Source of the DNA: Sphingomonas sp.
GTDB taxonomy: Bacteria; Pseudomonadota; Alphaproteobacteria; Sphingomonadales; Sphingomonadaceae
DNA: 33,797 nt
Reading direction: 5' to 3'
NCBI GenBank assembly: GCA_002707985.1
Contig: PAOI01000021.1
Coordinates: forward strand, 43,609 to 77,405
The first letter of the stretch is position 1. Every line of letters begins with the position of its first letter. A program made the translations under genes and the position numbers. Below are positions 16,771 to 25,405 of the stretch, piece by piece. Under the pieces are notes generated by a model. That model was not told where the DNA came from. It was given only the letters and a program-made list of their open reading frames with translations, and searched no databases.

Positions 16771-19749
16771 ATGAACGACACGACCGACACACAGCGCGAC
16801 TGGCGCGACACCGTCTTCCTGCCGAAGACCGATTTCCCCATGAAGGCGGGCCTTGCCAACAAGGAACCCGGCATTCTGGAACGCTGGGAACGGATCGGCA
16901 TTTACGAGCGGCTGCGCGAACAGCGTGCCGGGCGCGAACGCTTCATCCTGCACGACGGCCCGCCCTATGCGAATGGCGACATTCACATGGGCCATGCGAT
17001 GAACAAGATCCTGAAGGATATCATCGTCCGCTCGCAGTCGCTGATGGGCAAGGACGCGCCCTATGTTCCCGGCTGGGATTGCCACGGCCTGCCGATCGAA
17101 TGGAAGGTCGAGGAGGCGTATCGCAAGAAGAAGCTGAACAAGGACGAAGTCGACCCCGTCGCCTTCCGCGCCGAATGCCGTGCCTATGCCGAACGCTGGG
17201 TGGCGGTGCAGCGCGAACAGTTCGAGCGGCTGGGCGTGATGGGCGATTGGGAAGACCCCTATCTCACCATGAAGTTCGAAGCCGAGGCGACGATCGCGGG
17301 CGAGCTTCTGAAATTCGCCGAGTCGGGCCAGCTTTATCGCGGCGCCAAGCCGGTGATGTGGTCCCCGGTCGAAAAGACCGCGCTCGCCGAGGCCGAGGTC
17401 GAATATGAGGACATCACCTCGACTCAGATCGACGTGGCGTTCGAGATCGTCGAGGCGCCGAACGCTCCCGAACTGGTCGGCGCGCATGCGGTAATCTGGA
17501 CGACAACCCCGTGGACGATCCCGGTGAACCAGGCGCTGAGCTATGGGGAAGAGATCGAGTACTCGCTTTGCGTCGTGTATTTCGAAGTCAATACCGGCGA
17601 CCGTGATGAAGCCTTCAAACGCTTGAATCAGCTCTTTGGTTTGAAGGGTGCGATCCCGGATAATCAGTTCCTGATCGCAAATGATCTGGTGGATTCCTTC
17701 GCGAAGCGGCTTGAGCGCGCCGCGAACAAGGCAAACCTTAGCGATCTCGGCGTCGAGAATGTGGTGGTTCATGTCGACCCGTTGAGCAATGCGACCACCA
17801 AGATACCGGGAAGCAGTCTCGCCGATGCGATGGTGCGCCACCCGATGCACCATCTCGGTGGCTTCTTCGCCACCCCGCGCCCCTTCCTGCCCGGCGATTT
17901 TGTCACCACCGATGCCGGTACGGGCCTTGTCCATATGGCGCCCGATCATGGCGAGGACGATTTCCTGCTGTGCAAGGCGCATGGCATCAATCCGGTCTTC
18001 GCGGTCGAAGGCGACGGGCGCTATCGCGACGACTGGCTGTGGCTGGGCGGCGAAGGTTCGGTTATCAACCCGAAATTCACGGCGAGCGGCAATGGCGGCA
18101 AGCTGGAAGAAGGCCCGATCTGCCGCGATTTGCGCGAAGCGGGCGCCTTGCTCGCCGCATCCGACGATTTCGTTCACAGCTATCCGCATAGCTGGCGGTC
18201 CAAGGCGAAGATCATCTTCCGCGCGACGCCGCAATGGTTCATCCCGATGGACAAGGGCGCCGATCCGGTCGCGGTCGATGTGCCCAGCCCGTTCGGCGGC
18301 GAATTGCCCATGTCGACGCATAACGGCCCGACGCTGCGCGGCATCGCGCTCGACGGGATCGAGCGGACGCGCTGGGTTCCCGAACGGTCGAAGAACCGCA
18401 TCCGCGCGATGGTCGAGGGGCGCCCCGACTGGGTGATCAGTCGCCAGCGCGCCTGGGGCGTTCCGATCCCGCTCTATGTTCGCAAGGAAACCGGCGAATA
18501 TCTGCGCGACAAATGGGTCAATGCCGCGATCATCGAAGCGTTCAAAAATGGCGGCGCCGACGCATGGTTCGCCGCCGACCATCAGAAGATCCTCGGCGAC
18601 AAATACGACATCGAGGAATTCGAAGTCGTCACCGACATTCTCGACGTGTGGTTCGATTCGGGCAGCACCCACGCCTTCGTGCTCGAAGCACGCTATGGCG
18701 AGGGGACGCGCGCGGACCTCTATCTCGAAGGGTCGGACCAGCATCGCGGCTGGTTCCAGTCCTCGCTGCTGGAAGCCTGCGGCACGCGCGGCGAGCCGCC
18801 GTACAAGGCAGTGCTGACGCACGGCTTTGCGCTCGACGACAAGGGACGCAAAATGTCCAAGTCGCTGGGCAATGTCGTCGATCCGCTGAAGATCATTCAG
18901 GAATCGGGCGCCGACATCCTGCGCATGTGGGTCGCGCAGACCGATTATTTCGAGGATGTGCGCATCGGCAAGCAGGTACTGGCCGGCACGTCCGACGCCT
19001 ATCGCAAGCTGCGCAACAGTTTTCGGTACATGCTCGGCGGGCTCGATGGCTTCACCGATGCCGAAAAGGTGGCCGTCAAGGATATGCCCGAGCTGGAGCG
19101 TTATGTGCTCCACTTGCTCGGCGAGCTCGATGCAACGCTGCGCAAGGCGGCGGAGAATTACGAATTCGACGTCTATATCCGCGCGCTGACCGATTTCGCG
19201 AATGAGGACCTGTCGGCCTTCTTCTTCGATATCCGCAAGGATTGCCTCTATTGCGATGCGGCGGACGACCCCAGGCGGCGCGCCTATCGCACGATGCTCG
19301 ACATCCTGTTCCACGCGCTCGTACGCTATGCCGCGCCGATTCTCGCCTTTACGGCCGAAGAAGTGTGGCAGGCGCGGTTCCCTAGCGAGGACGGGTCGGT
19401 CCATTTCCTCGAATGGCCCGAACTTCCCGATCTGTCGCACGACCGACTGACCGCCGACTGGGCAAAGGTGCGGGCGCTGCGCGAGCGCGTGACCGAAGCC
19501 ATCGAACCCTATCGCCGCGAAAAGACGATCCGTTCGAGCCTGGAAGCCGACGTCACGGTCCCCGAACTGCCGCTGCCCGCCGATGCGCTGGCCGAGCTGT
19601 TCATCGTTGCGTCAGTGACGCAGGCGGATGGGGACGTGACCGTATCGCGTACCGACTGGCACAAATGCGGCCGCTGCTGGCGGCTGCTGCCCGAAGTTGC
19701 CGAGGACGGTGCTTTGTGCGACCGCTGCACCGAGGTGGTTAACGGATGA
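16771..19749 (+). CDS. ileS: Isoleucine-tRNA ligase
   Basis: The 992-residue class I synthetase has PYANGDIHMGHA (HIGH motif) near residue 67, editing-domain landmarks WTTTPWTIP at about 243 and GTGLVHMAPDHGEDDF at about 386, DVWFDSGSTHAF, KMSKS in GRKMSKSLGN near 695, and a C-terminal zinc-binding CGRCWR...CDRCTEV. It charges tRNA-Ile and hydrolyses mischarged Val-tRNA. It is longer than E. coli IleRS (938). The extra length lies mostly in the CP1 editing domain at residues 265-350, where the DNA is also poorer in GC. The stop overlaps the lspA start by 4 bp. Confidence 0.97.
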   Translation: MNDTTDTQRDWRDTVFLPKTDFPMKAGLANKEPGILERWERIGIYERLREQRAGRERFILHDGPPYANGDIHMGHAMNKILKDIIVRSQSLMGKDAPYVPGWDCHGLPIEWKVEEAYRKKKLNKDEVDPVAFRAECRAYAERWVAVQREQFERLGVMGDWEDPYLTMKFEAEATIAGELLKFAESGQLYRGAKPVMWSPVEKTALAEAEVEYEDITSTQIDVAFEIVEAPNAPELVGAHAVIWTTTPWTIPVNQALSYGEEIEYSLCVVYFEVNTGDRDEAFKRLNQLFGLKGAIPDNQFLIANDLVDSFAKRLERAANKANLSDLGVENVVVHVDPLSNATTKIPGSSLADAMVRHPMHHLGGFFATPRPFLPGDFVTTDAGTGLVHMAPDHGEDDFLLCKAHGINPVFAVEGDGRYRDDWLWLGGEGSVINPKFTASGNGGKLEEGPICRDLREAGALLAASDDFVHSYPHSWRSKAKIIFRATPQWFIPMDKGADPVAVDVPSPFGGELPMSTHNGPTLRGIALDGIERTRWVPERSKNRIRAMVEGRPDWVISRQRAWGVPIPLYVRKETGEYLRDKWVNAAIIEAFKNGGADAWFAADHQKILGDKYDIEEFEVVTDILDVWFDSGSTHAFVLEARYGEGTRADLYLEGSDQHRGWFQSSLLEACGTRGEPPYKAVLTHGFALDDKGRKMSKSLGNVVDPLKIIQESGADILRMWVAQTDYFEDVRIGKQVLAGTSDAYRKLRNSFRYMLGGLDGFTDAEKVAVKDMPELERYVLHLLGELDATLRKAAENYEFDVYIRALTDFANEDLSAFFFDIRKDCLYCDAADDPRRRAYRTMLDILFHALVRYAAPILAFTAEEVWQARFPSEDGSVHFLEWPELPDLSHDRLTADWAKVRALRERVTEAIEPYRREKTIRSSLEADVTVPELPLPADALAELFIVASVTQADGDVTVSRTDWHKCGRCWRLLPEVAEDGALCDRCTEVVNG
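17560..17820 (+). other. GC-poor insertion within the ileS editing domain
   Basis: By my count GC is about 48% over 17581-17700, 62% over 17701-17760 and 55% over 17761-17820, against about 70% over 17821-17880. The encoded residues (about 265-350) carry roughly 40 more amino acids than the matching stretch of E. coli IleRS and use TTG, TTT and GGT codons that are scarce around it. The reading frame is intact. Confidence 0.6.
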
Positions 19750-20267
19750 ATATTTCGCGCGGAATCGGCCTGCTGACGGCCGTGCTGGTGTTTCTGGTCG
19801 ATCAGATCAGCAAATATGTCGTCACCGGCACATTGGGACTGTCCTATCCCGGGGCGCAGATGGAGCTGCTGCCCTTTTTCGACCTGCGCTATGTCGAAAA
19901 TATCGGCGTGTCGCTGGGCCTGCTCGAAGCGACCAGCGACATGATGCGCTGGGGGCTGGTGGCCCTGACCGCCGCGATCGCGATCGGCGTCGGGTTCTGG
20001 ATGTGGCGGGAAAAGAAGACCGGCGACATCGTCGCGCTGGGGCTGGTGCTGGGCGGCGCGCTGGGCAACATCCTCGATCGCACGCGGCTGGGCTTCGTGG
20101 TCGATTTCGCCGATTTGCACTTCGGGGCGTGGCGCCCTTTTTTGGTCTTCAATGTCGCCGATGCTGCCATTACCATCGGAGTCGTGATTTTGCTGGTCCG
20201 CGCATTGTTCCTGCGCGACAAGGATACGGTCGAGCGGCCGCAAGTGGAGAATGAAGTCAATGCGTAA
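19746..20267 (+). CDS. lspA: Lipoprotein signal peptidase (signal peptidase II)
   Basis: The 173-residue inner-membrane aspartic protease has four hydrophobic segments. Catalytic aspartates lie in NILDRTRLGFVVDFADL and FNVADAAITIG, and VDQISKY is the N-terminal family motif. It removes signal peptides of prolipoproteins after lipidation. It begins in a 4-bp overlap with ileS, the widespread ileS-lspA arrangement. The DUF3035 lipoprotein gene begins inside its 3' end, so it sits beside one of its likely substrates. Confidence 0.96.
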   Translation: MNISRGIGLLTAVLVFLVDQISKYVVTGTLGLSYPGAQMELLPFFDLRYVENIGVSLGLLEATSDMMRWGLVALTAAIAIGVGFWMWREKKTGDIVALGLVLGGALGNILDRTRLGFVVDFADLHFGAWRPFLVFNVADAAITIGVVILLVRALFLRDKDTVERPQVENEVNA

Positions 20268-20673
20268 GATGCTGCCGATCGCCGCCGTCGTGACGGGCGC
20301 CCTGCTGGTTTCCGGCTGCGGCAGGACCGGCCTCAATCGCGACCGGCCCGACGAATTCGCGGTCTCGCGTCAGGCGCCGCTGGTGGTCCCGCCCGATTAT
20401 TCGCTTGTTCCGCCGCAGCCGGGCGCCGCGCCGACCCAGGGTGCAACCCCCGCCGATCAGGCGCTTGATGCGCTGTTCGGCGGCCCTGCGCAGCGCAGCG
20501 CAGCGGAATCGGCGACGCTCGACCAGGCCGATCGCGGGATTGCCCAGCAGGGCATTCGCTCGGCGGCGGGCAGCACCGAAACCAACGTCGTCGACAAGGG
20601 CAATACGACGCGCGACATCGTCGCCGCGCCCGAAGGCGACGGGCGCGACGCTTCGGCCTCGACGCCGCAGTAA
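20260..20673 (+). CDS. DUF3035 family lipoprotein
   Basis: The 137-residue product has a lipoprotein signal: MRKMLPIAAVVTGALLVSGC, with lipobox VSGC. The mature part has the family sequence RPDEFAVSRQAPLVVPPDY, followed by proline/alanine-rich low-complexity sequence. Function is unknown. Two ATGs, 20251 and 20260, are possible; the second has GGAGA at about 10 nt, the first only 2-3 nt away, so I chose 20260. It overlaps lspA by 8 bp. DUF3035 genes commonly sit next to lspA in alphaproteobacteria. Confidence 0.85.
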   Translation: MRKMLPIAAVVTGALLVSGCGRTGLNRDRPDEFAVSRQAPLVVPPDYSLVPPQPGAAPTQGATPADQALDALFGGPAQRSAAESATLDQADRGIAQQGIRSAAGSTETNVVDKGNTTRDIVAAPEGDGRDASASTPQ

Positions 20674-20694
20674 TCGCGGCGCGGGGCGGGGGAG

Positions 20695-21609
20695 TTGCGG
20701 GCGATCCTGCTGCGCAGGCTCGCCACGGCGATCCCCACGCTCTTCGCGGTCGTCCTTGCTTCGTTTTTTCTGATGCGGGCGGCGCCCGGCAGTCCCTTTG
20801 ACGCCGAACGCCCGCTCGATGCCGCCACGCGCGCCGCGCTCGATCGCGCTTATGGGCTCGATCGGCCGCTGCTCGAACAGCTTGGCCGCTATCTCGCCAA
20901 TCTGGCACAGGGCGATTTCGGGCCGTCGCTGGTCTATAAGGACTTCACCGTCACTGCGCTGATCGGGCAGGGCCTGCCGGTGTCGCTGATGCTCGGCGGG
21001 CTGGCGCTGGCCCTTGCGCTGGTGGCGGGCGTGAGCGGCGGCATCGCCGGCGCATTGCGCCCCGGCGGATGGTGCGACCGGGCCATTGATTTCGCCGCAT
21101 CGCTTGCCGTCGCGCTGCCGGGATTCGTGACCGGGCCGGTGCTCGCGCTGATCTTTGCGCTGTGGCTGAACTGGTTGCCGGTCGCCGGGCTCGGCGGTCC
21201 GGCGTCGCTGATCCTGCCGGTCGTGGCGCTAGCGCTGCCGGTGGCGGGGGCCGTTGCGAAGCTGACGCGCACGGGCCTCGCCGAGACACTCGCACAGGAT
21301 CATGTCCGCACCGCCCGGGCGCGGGGACTTTCGCCTTTTCTGGTGCTCTGGCGCCATGCGCTGCCCCCAGCGCTCATTCCGGTGGTAAGCTATCTCGCGC
21401 CGGCGGCGGCAGGGCTGCTGACCGGCGCGGTGGTGATCGAAACGGTGTTCGGCCTGCCGGGGCTCGGCCGCTATTTCGTGCAGGGCGCACTCAACCGCGA
21501 TTACCCGCTCGTGATGGGCGTGGTGATCCTCTACGCGGCGCTGATCCTGCTCTTCAATCTGATCGCGGACTTGCTCTATGGTCTGCTCGATCCGCGAGCG
21601 CGCGGGTGA
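20695..21609 (+). CDS. ABC transporter permease, DppB/OppB/YejB type
   Basis: The 304-residue permease has about six membrane helices and begins with the typical RRLATAIPTLFAVVLASFFLMR pattern. The coupling EAA-like motif is around HVRTARARGLSPFLVLWRHALP, and ETVFGLPGLGRYFVQGAL is a family hallmark. It forms the channel of an oligopeptide- or microcin-type importer with the next permease. The start is a TTG at 20695 with GGGGGAG directly adjacent, which is closer than ideal, so the exact start is uncertain. It ends in a 4-bp GTGA overlap with the second permease gene. Confidence 0.87.
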   Translation: MRAILLRRLATAIPTLFAVVLASFFLMRAAPGSPFDAERPLDAATRAALDRAYGLDRPLLEQLGRYLANLAQGDFGPSLVYKDFTVTALIGQGLPVSLMLGGLALALALVAGVSGGIAGALRPGGWCDRAIDFAASLAVALPGFVTGPVLALIFALWLNWLPVAGLGGPASLILPVVALALPVAGAVAKLTRTGLAETLAQDHVRTARARGLSPFLVLWRHALPPALIPVVSYLAPAAAGLLTGAVVIETVFGLPGLGRYFVQGALNRDYPLVMGVVILYAALILLFNLIADLLYGLLDPRARG

Positions 21610-22388
21610 AGGCGGCGCTGCTTCTCGTTGCCGCGATCGCGGTTGCGGCGTTGCTGCTGCCGCCGTTTCTGCCGTGGGGCTATGCCGATATCGACTGGGA
21701 CGCCGTGCGCGTTCCCCCCTTTTCCACTGGGCACTGGTTGGGGACGGACAGCGTCGGGCGCGATCTGCTTGCGCGGACACTGGCAGGCACGCGCGTGACG
21801 CTGGCGGTCGCGAGCGCGGCGGCGCTGGTCGCGCTGCTGATCGGGACGGCATGGGGCGCCATTGCCGGTTGGTTCGGGGGACGAATCGACGAAGCGATGA
21901 TGCGGATCGTCGACGGGCTCTATGCGCTGCCCTTCATGTTCGTGGTGATCGTCCTGATGGTGGTGTTCGGGCGATCGATCCTGCTGGTATTTCTGGGCAT
22001 CGGCGCTGTCGAATGGCTGACGATGGCGCGGGTGGTGCGCGGTCAGGTACTGGCGCTGCGCAACCGTCCCTTCATTCTGGCGAGCGAAGCGGCGGGCGCG
22101 CCGACGGGAGCGATCCTGCGCGCGCATATCCTGCCCAATGTCGCGCCGGTCGCCATTGCCTATCTGATGCTCACCATCCCGCAGGTGGTGATGGTCGAAA
22201 GCTTCCTCTCTTTCCTAGGACTGGGCGTGCAGGAGCCGCTGACGTCGCTCGGCATTCTGGTGCATGACGGCGCGGATGACATGGACATGGCGCCGCTGAC
22301 GCTGTTGGTGCCGGGCGCCGTGCTGGTGGTGCTGGTGGTCGCGCTCAACCGGATCGGCGAGGCATTGCGGCAGAGGCTGGCGCGATGA
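21606..22388 (+). CDS. ABC transporter permease, DppC/OppC/YejE type
   Basis: This 260-residue permease starts at a GTG overlapping the previous stop. Hallmarks are HWLGTDSVGRDLLARTLAGTR (about 38-58), a periplasmic/TM region with GRIDEAMMRIVDGLYALP, the coupling loop SEAAGAPTGAILRAHILPN and VMVESFLSFLGLGVQEP near the end. It pairs with the first permease. It lacks the long N-terminal extension of many DppC proteins. It overlaps the ATPase gene by 4 bp (ATGA). Confidence 0.88.
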   Translation: MKAALLLVAAIAVAALLLPPFLPWGYADIDWDAVRVPPFSTGHWLGTDSVGRDLLARTLAGTRVTLAVASAAALVALLIGTAWGAIAGWFGGRIDEAMMRIVDGLYALPFMFVVIVLMVVFGRSILLVFLGIGAVEWLTMARVVRGQVLALRNRPFILASEAAGAPTGAILRAHILPNVAPVAIAYLMLTIPQVVMVESFLSFLGLGVQEPLTSLGILVHDGADDMDMAPLTLLVPGAVLVVLVVALNRIGEALRQRLAR

Positions 22389-23923
22389 CGATCTATGCCG
22401 TCGAGCGACTGTCGCTGCGGATCGGCGATGCCGACATTCTGTGTGACATCGGATTCGAAGTGCGGCGTGGCGCCTGTACCGCGCTCGTCGGGGCGTCGGG
22501 ATCGGGCAAGAGCATGAGCTGCTTCGCGCCGTTCGGGCTGGCGGCGGGGGATGCGTCCGGCTCGGCGCGGCTCGACGGTGCCGAACTGATCGGTCTTGCC
22601 AAATCGGCATTGCGACCGGTGCGCGCCCGCGCGGGATTCGCGTTTCAGCAACCGGCGACTGCGCTGTCGCCGCATCTGACGATCGGTCGACAATTGCGCG
22701 AAGCAACGGTGGCGGGCGGCGCACCACCGCCGGATCGACGCGCGCTGGCGGCGATGCTCGACCGGGTCGGGATTGCCGAGCCAGATGCGAAGCTGGATAG
22801 CTGGCCGCATCGCCTGTCAGGCGGCGAGCGGCAGCGCGTGATGATTGCGGCGGCGGTGGCGCACGATCCGATATTGCTGGTCGCGGATGAGCCGACCAGC
22901 GCGCTCGATGCGCCGTTGCGCCACGCGATCCTCGATCTGATCGACCGGCTGCGACAGGATGGCATGGCGGTGCTGCTGGTGAGTCACGATCTGCCGCTGG
23001 TGACGCAGCATGCCGATAGGGTGGTGGTACTGCAGGCCGGCCGCGTGGTGGAGAGCGGCGCGGCGCGGCAGGTGCTGGAGCGACCCGCTGCCCCGGAAAC
23101 ACGTGCGCTGGTGCACGCAAGCCCGACGCTCGATGCGCCGCCGCCGGTTCTGCCGCCGACAGGAGCGCCGCTGCTGGAGGCACGCGATGTTGGCGTGACA
23201 GTGCCGGGCAGAAGCTGGCGGGCGCCCGCCGTGGCGCTGGTGGAGGACGCTGGTTTCACGATTGCCGAAGGCGAGGCGCTTGCACTTGCGGGCCGGTCGG
23301 GTTCGGGGAAATCGACTCTGGCGCGCGCGATCGGAAGGCTCGGGCCGATGACAGCCGGTGCGCTGTACTGGCGCGGTGAGCCGGTGCCCGACCGCGCACG
23401 ATTGCCTGTGGCGTTTCGCAAGGCAGTCCAGCCGGTGTTTCAGGATCCGGTTGCCAGCCTCGATCCGCACTGGACCGTCGCGGCAAGTATCGAAGAGCCG
23501 TTGCGGCATCTTTGTCCGGAACTGGATGCAATCGCCCGCGCTGAGCGCGTCGCGGCGTTGCTTGCGGAAGTCGAACTCGATCGCAGTTTCGCGGATCGTC
23601 GTCCTTCGGAACTATCCGGCGGCCAGGCACAGCGCGTTGCGATCGCGCGCGCGCTGGCCGCCGGACCCGAGTTGATCCTGCTCGATGAAGCGACTTCGGC
23701 ACTGGACGTGCTCGTCGCGGGCCGAATTCTTTCCCTGCTGCAGCGGCTGCAAGCAGACCGAAGTCTCGCGATCCTGATGATTACGCACGACCTGGCGGTC
23801 GCCCGTTCCCTTTGCCATCGGCTCGCGGTGATGGAAGCGGGGAAGATTGTCGAACAGGGGCCGTTCGACCGGATGCTGGCGTCCCCCGGGCATCCGGCAA
23901 CGCGGCACTTGCTCGGGAAGTGA
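22385..23923 (+). CDS. Fused double ATPase of oligopeptide-type ABC importer (YejF/DppDF-like)
   Basis: The 512-residue protein carries two complete ATPase domains. The first (about 1-240) has GASGSGKSM, LSGGERQR and LLVADEPTSAL; the second (about 265-512) has GRSGSGKST, LSGGQAQR and ILLDEATSALD. The order permease-permease-fused ATPase matches yejBEF of E. coli, but no substrate-binding protein gene (the yejA equivalent) lies nearby. The three genes overlap by 4 bp each and end at a strong hairpin. The substrate, presumably a peptide or peptide-like compound, cannot be read from the sequence. Confidence 0.9.
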   Translation: MTIYAVERLSLRIGDADILCDIGFEVRRGACTALVGASGSGKSMSCFAPFGLAAGDASGSARLDGAELIGLAKSALRPVRARAGFAFQQPATALSPHLTIGRQLREATVAGGAPPPDRRALAAMLDRVGIAEPDAKLDSWPHRLSGGERQRVMIAAAVAHDPILLVADEPTSALDAPLRHAILDLIDRLRQDGMAVLLVSHDLPLVTQHADRVVVLQAGRVVESGAARQVLERPAAPETRALVHASPTLDAPPPVLPPTGAPLLEARDVGVTVPGRSWRAPAVALVEDAGFTIAEGEALALAGRSGSGKSTLARAIGRLGPMTAGALYWRGEPVPDRARLPVAFRKAVQPVFQDPVASLDPHWTVAASIEEPLRHLCPELDAIARAERVAALLAEVELDRSFADRRPSELSGGQAQRVAIARALAAGPELILLDEATSALDVLVAGRILSLLQRLQADRSLAILMITHDLAVARSLCHRLAVMEAGKIVEQGPFDRMLASPGHPATRHLLGK

Positions 23924-23962
23924 AGCGCCCCGCGCGATACCCCCATATCGCGCGGGGCGCTT
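23923..23962. terminator. Bidirectional terminator hairpin
   Basis: A perfect 17-bp stem (23923-23939 with 23946-23962) and a 6-nt loop separate the convergent ABC ATPase and porin genes. The first arm begins at the last base of the ATPase stop codon. Confidence 0.8.
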
Positions 23963-23975
23963 CCTGTGGCGCTGC

Positions 23976-24701
23976 TTAGAAAGCTGCGCCGAGCGAGAAG
24001 ACGACAGTCGCGTCCGAGCCTACCGCATTAGCGAAGCTCGGGGCACCGGTCGGTTCGTCAGTGTCGACATACGCGACGCCCAGGGTGAGCGCACCATAGC
24101 TGACCGACGCGCCGATCGAATAATCGAACACTTCGTGATCCGATTCAAAGCCGCCCAGGAAGCTGTCGCTCTTGGCATAGCCGACATGGCCCGACACCGT
24201 GACCGGCGTGGTGGGAACGCCGACATCCAGATCGGCCGACAGATAGACTGCGCTATCGTCGCCCAGCGCATCCTGACCCGACGGGGCCCAGGCGATGCCG
24301 GCAGTCAGTGAGGCCGGGCCGAGATCGCCCGACAGCTTGAAATAGGGCTCGAGGATCGTGGAGTCGCTCGCGCCCGGATAGAGATAGGCAGTCGCGCCGA
24401 CATCGACGCCGACACCGCCGACGCTCGTCGAATAGCCGCCATAGATGTCGAGTTCGGTGCCGTTGGCAAAGCCGATGCCCGAACCCCAGGTGCCGAGGTA
24501 AAAGCCTTCGGCATCGACCTGGAACCAACCCTGAACGGTGGCTTCTTCATTGGTCTGCGAAAAACCGCGGAAGCGATAGTCGCTGACCACGTCGGCGCCG
24601 CCCGAAACGGCGATCGGCGAGGGAGGCGCGGTGTCCTGAGCGAAAGCCGGAGTGGCTCCAAGCAGCATCGCCGCCGAGATAAGAATATGGGAAGTGCGCA
24701 T
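23976..24701 (-). CDS. TorF-family putative porin (Gcw_chp type)
   Basis: The 241-residue product has a signal peptide (MRTSHILISAAMLLGATPAFA, cleaved before QDT) and the family opening SGGADVVSDYRFRGFSQTN. It continues as alternating beta strands rich in Gly, Tyr and Ser, such as LDIYGGYSTS and VSYGALTLGVAYVDTD, and ends in an aromatic residue (LGAAF), the outer-membrane beta-barrel signature. Proteins of this family are annotated as putative porins; the substrate is unknown. AAAGGG lies about 7 nt before the ATG. It is preceded by about 200 bp of noncoding DNA with an inverted repeat. Confidence 0.88.
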   Translation of the reverse strand: MRTSHILISAAMLLGATPAFAQDTAPPSPIAVSGGADVVSDYRFRGFSQTNEEATVQGWFQVDAEGFYLGTWGSGIGFANGTELDIYGGYSTSVGGVGVDVGATAYLYPGASDSTILEPYFKLSGDLGPASLTAGIAWAPSGQDALGDDSAVYLSADLDVGVPTTPVTVSGHVGYAKSDSFLGGFESDHEVFDYSIGASVSYGALTLGVAYVDTDEPTGAPSFANAVGSDATVVFSLGAAF

Positions 24702-24851
24702 CGTAACCCTTTCATTTGCGGTGCAACATTCCGCCCTGCGTCGCCTGTTCAGCGTCTGCTACCCAAAAGGTGCGCGCCATTGCTCGGCTGACGACAGAAG
24801 ATTGCCGAAAGGGGCGCTCACACACAACTTACTTTGCAGGTGCGAACGCGA

Positions 24852-24879
24852 TTGCTGCAGTACTGTTGCGCTGCAGCAA
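24852..24879. promoter_or_regulatory. Inverted repeat upstream of the porin gene
   Basis: TTGCTGCAG (24852-24860) and CTGCAGCAA (24871-24879) form a perfect 9-bp inverted repeat with a 10-nt spacer, 150 nt upstream of the porin start. It could be a regulator site or a hairpin ending the RidA transcript. The rest of 24702-24908 shows nothing I can name. Confidence 0.35.
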
Positions 24880-24908
24880 CATAATTGTGGCAACTAATCG
24901 GCGGGCGT

Positions 24909-25373
24909 TTATTCAATCGCCACGATTGCGTCTATTTCCACCGCTGCGCCGAGTGGCAGTACCGCAACGCCGACAGCGCTGCGCGCATGGCGTCCCGCAT
25001 CGCCGAACAATGCTTCCATCAGTTGCGACGCACCATTGGCCACCTTCGGCTGGTCGGTGAAGCCGGGCGCGCTGTTCACGAACACGCCGAGTTTGACGAT
25101 CCGTGCGACGCGGGAAAGATCGCCATCGAGCGCGCGCTTGACTTGCGCCACGATCATCAAGGCACAGGCGCGTGCGGCTTCTTCGCCAAAAGCCAGATCG
25201 CGGTCTTCGCCCAGCCTTCCGGTCATCACTGCGCCTTCACGGAAGGGAAGCTGACCGGAGATGTGGAGCATCCCTCCCGCTTCGACCACCGGAAGATAGG
25301 CAGCGACGGGGGCAGCCGCCTGAGGGAGGGTAAGGCCGAATTCGGCCAGCTTCGCTTCGATGCTGTCAGTCAT
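24909..25373 (-). CDS. RidA/YjgF/UK114 family protein
   Basis: The 154-residue protein has the family pattern: LHISGQLPFREG in the N-terminal third, CALMIVAQVKRAL, VKLGVFVNSAPGFTDQPKVANGAS, and the C-terminal substrate-binding segment RHARSAVGVAVLPLGAAVEIDAIVAIE with the arginine that in RidA contacts imine intermediates. Classical RidA hydrolyses reactive enamines and imines from PLP enzymes; this longer form belongs to a side branch, so the exact substrate is open. The ATG at 25373 follows the HAD stop by 32 nt, suggesting one transcript with HAD and DUF3572. Confidence 0.88.
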   Translation of the reverse strand: MTDSIEAKLAEFGLTLPQAAAPVAAYLPVVEAGGMLHISGQLPFREGAVMTGRLGEDRDLAFGEEAARACALMIVAQVKRALDGDLSRVARIVKLGVFVNSAPGFTDQPKVANGASQLMEALFGDAGRHARSAVGVAVLPLGAAVEIDAIVAIE

Positions 25374-25405
25374 GTTCCCGCTCTGCCTCCGTCGCGGGCC
25401 GACGG

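Noticed and set aside
17560..17820. Intein or mobile element in ileS
   Set aside because: The segment is only about 260 bp, stays in frame, and shows no intein splice motifs, terminal repeats or transposase sequence.
16408..19440. A roughly 1000-codon open frame on the minus strand opposite ileS
   Set aside because: It is the antisense shadow of the ileS reading frame in GC-rich DNA, with low-complexity Arg/His/Asp-rich composition and no recognisable domain.
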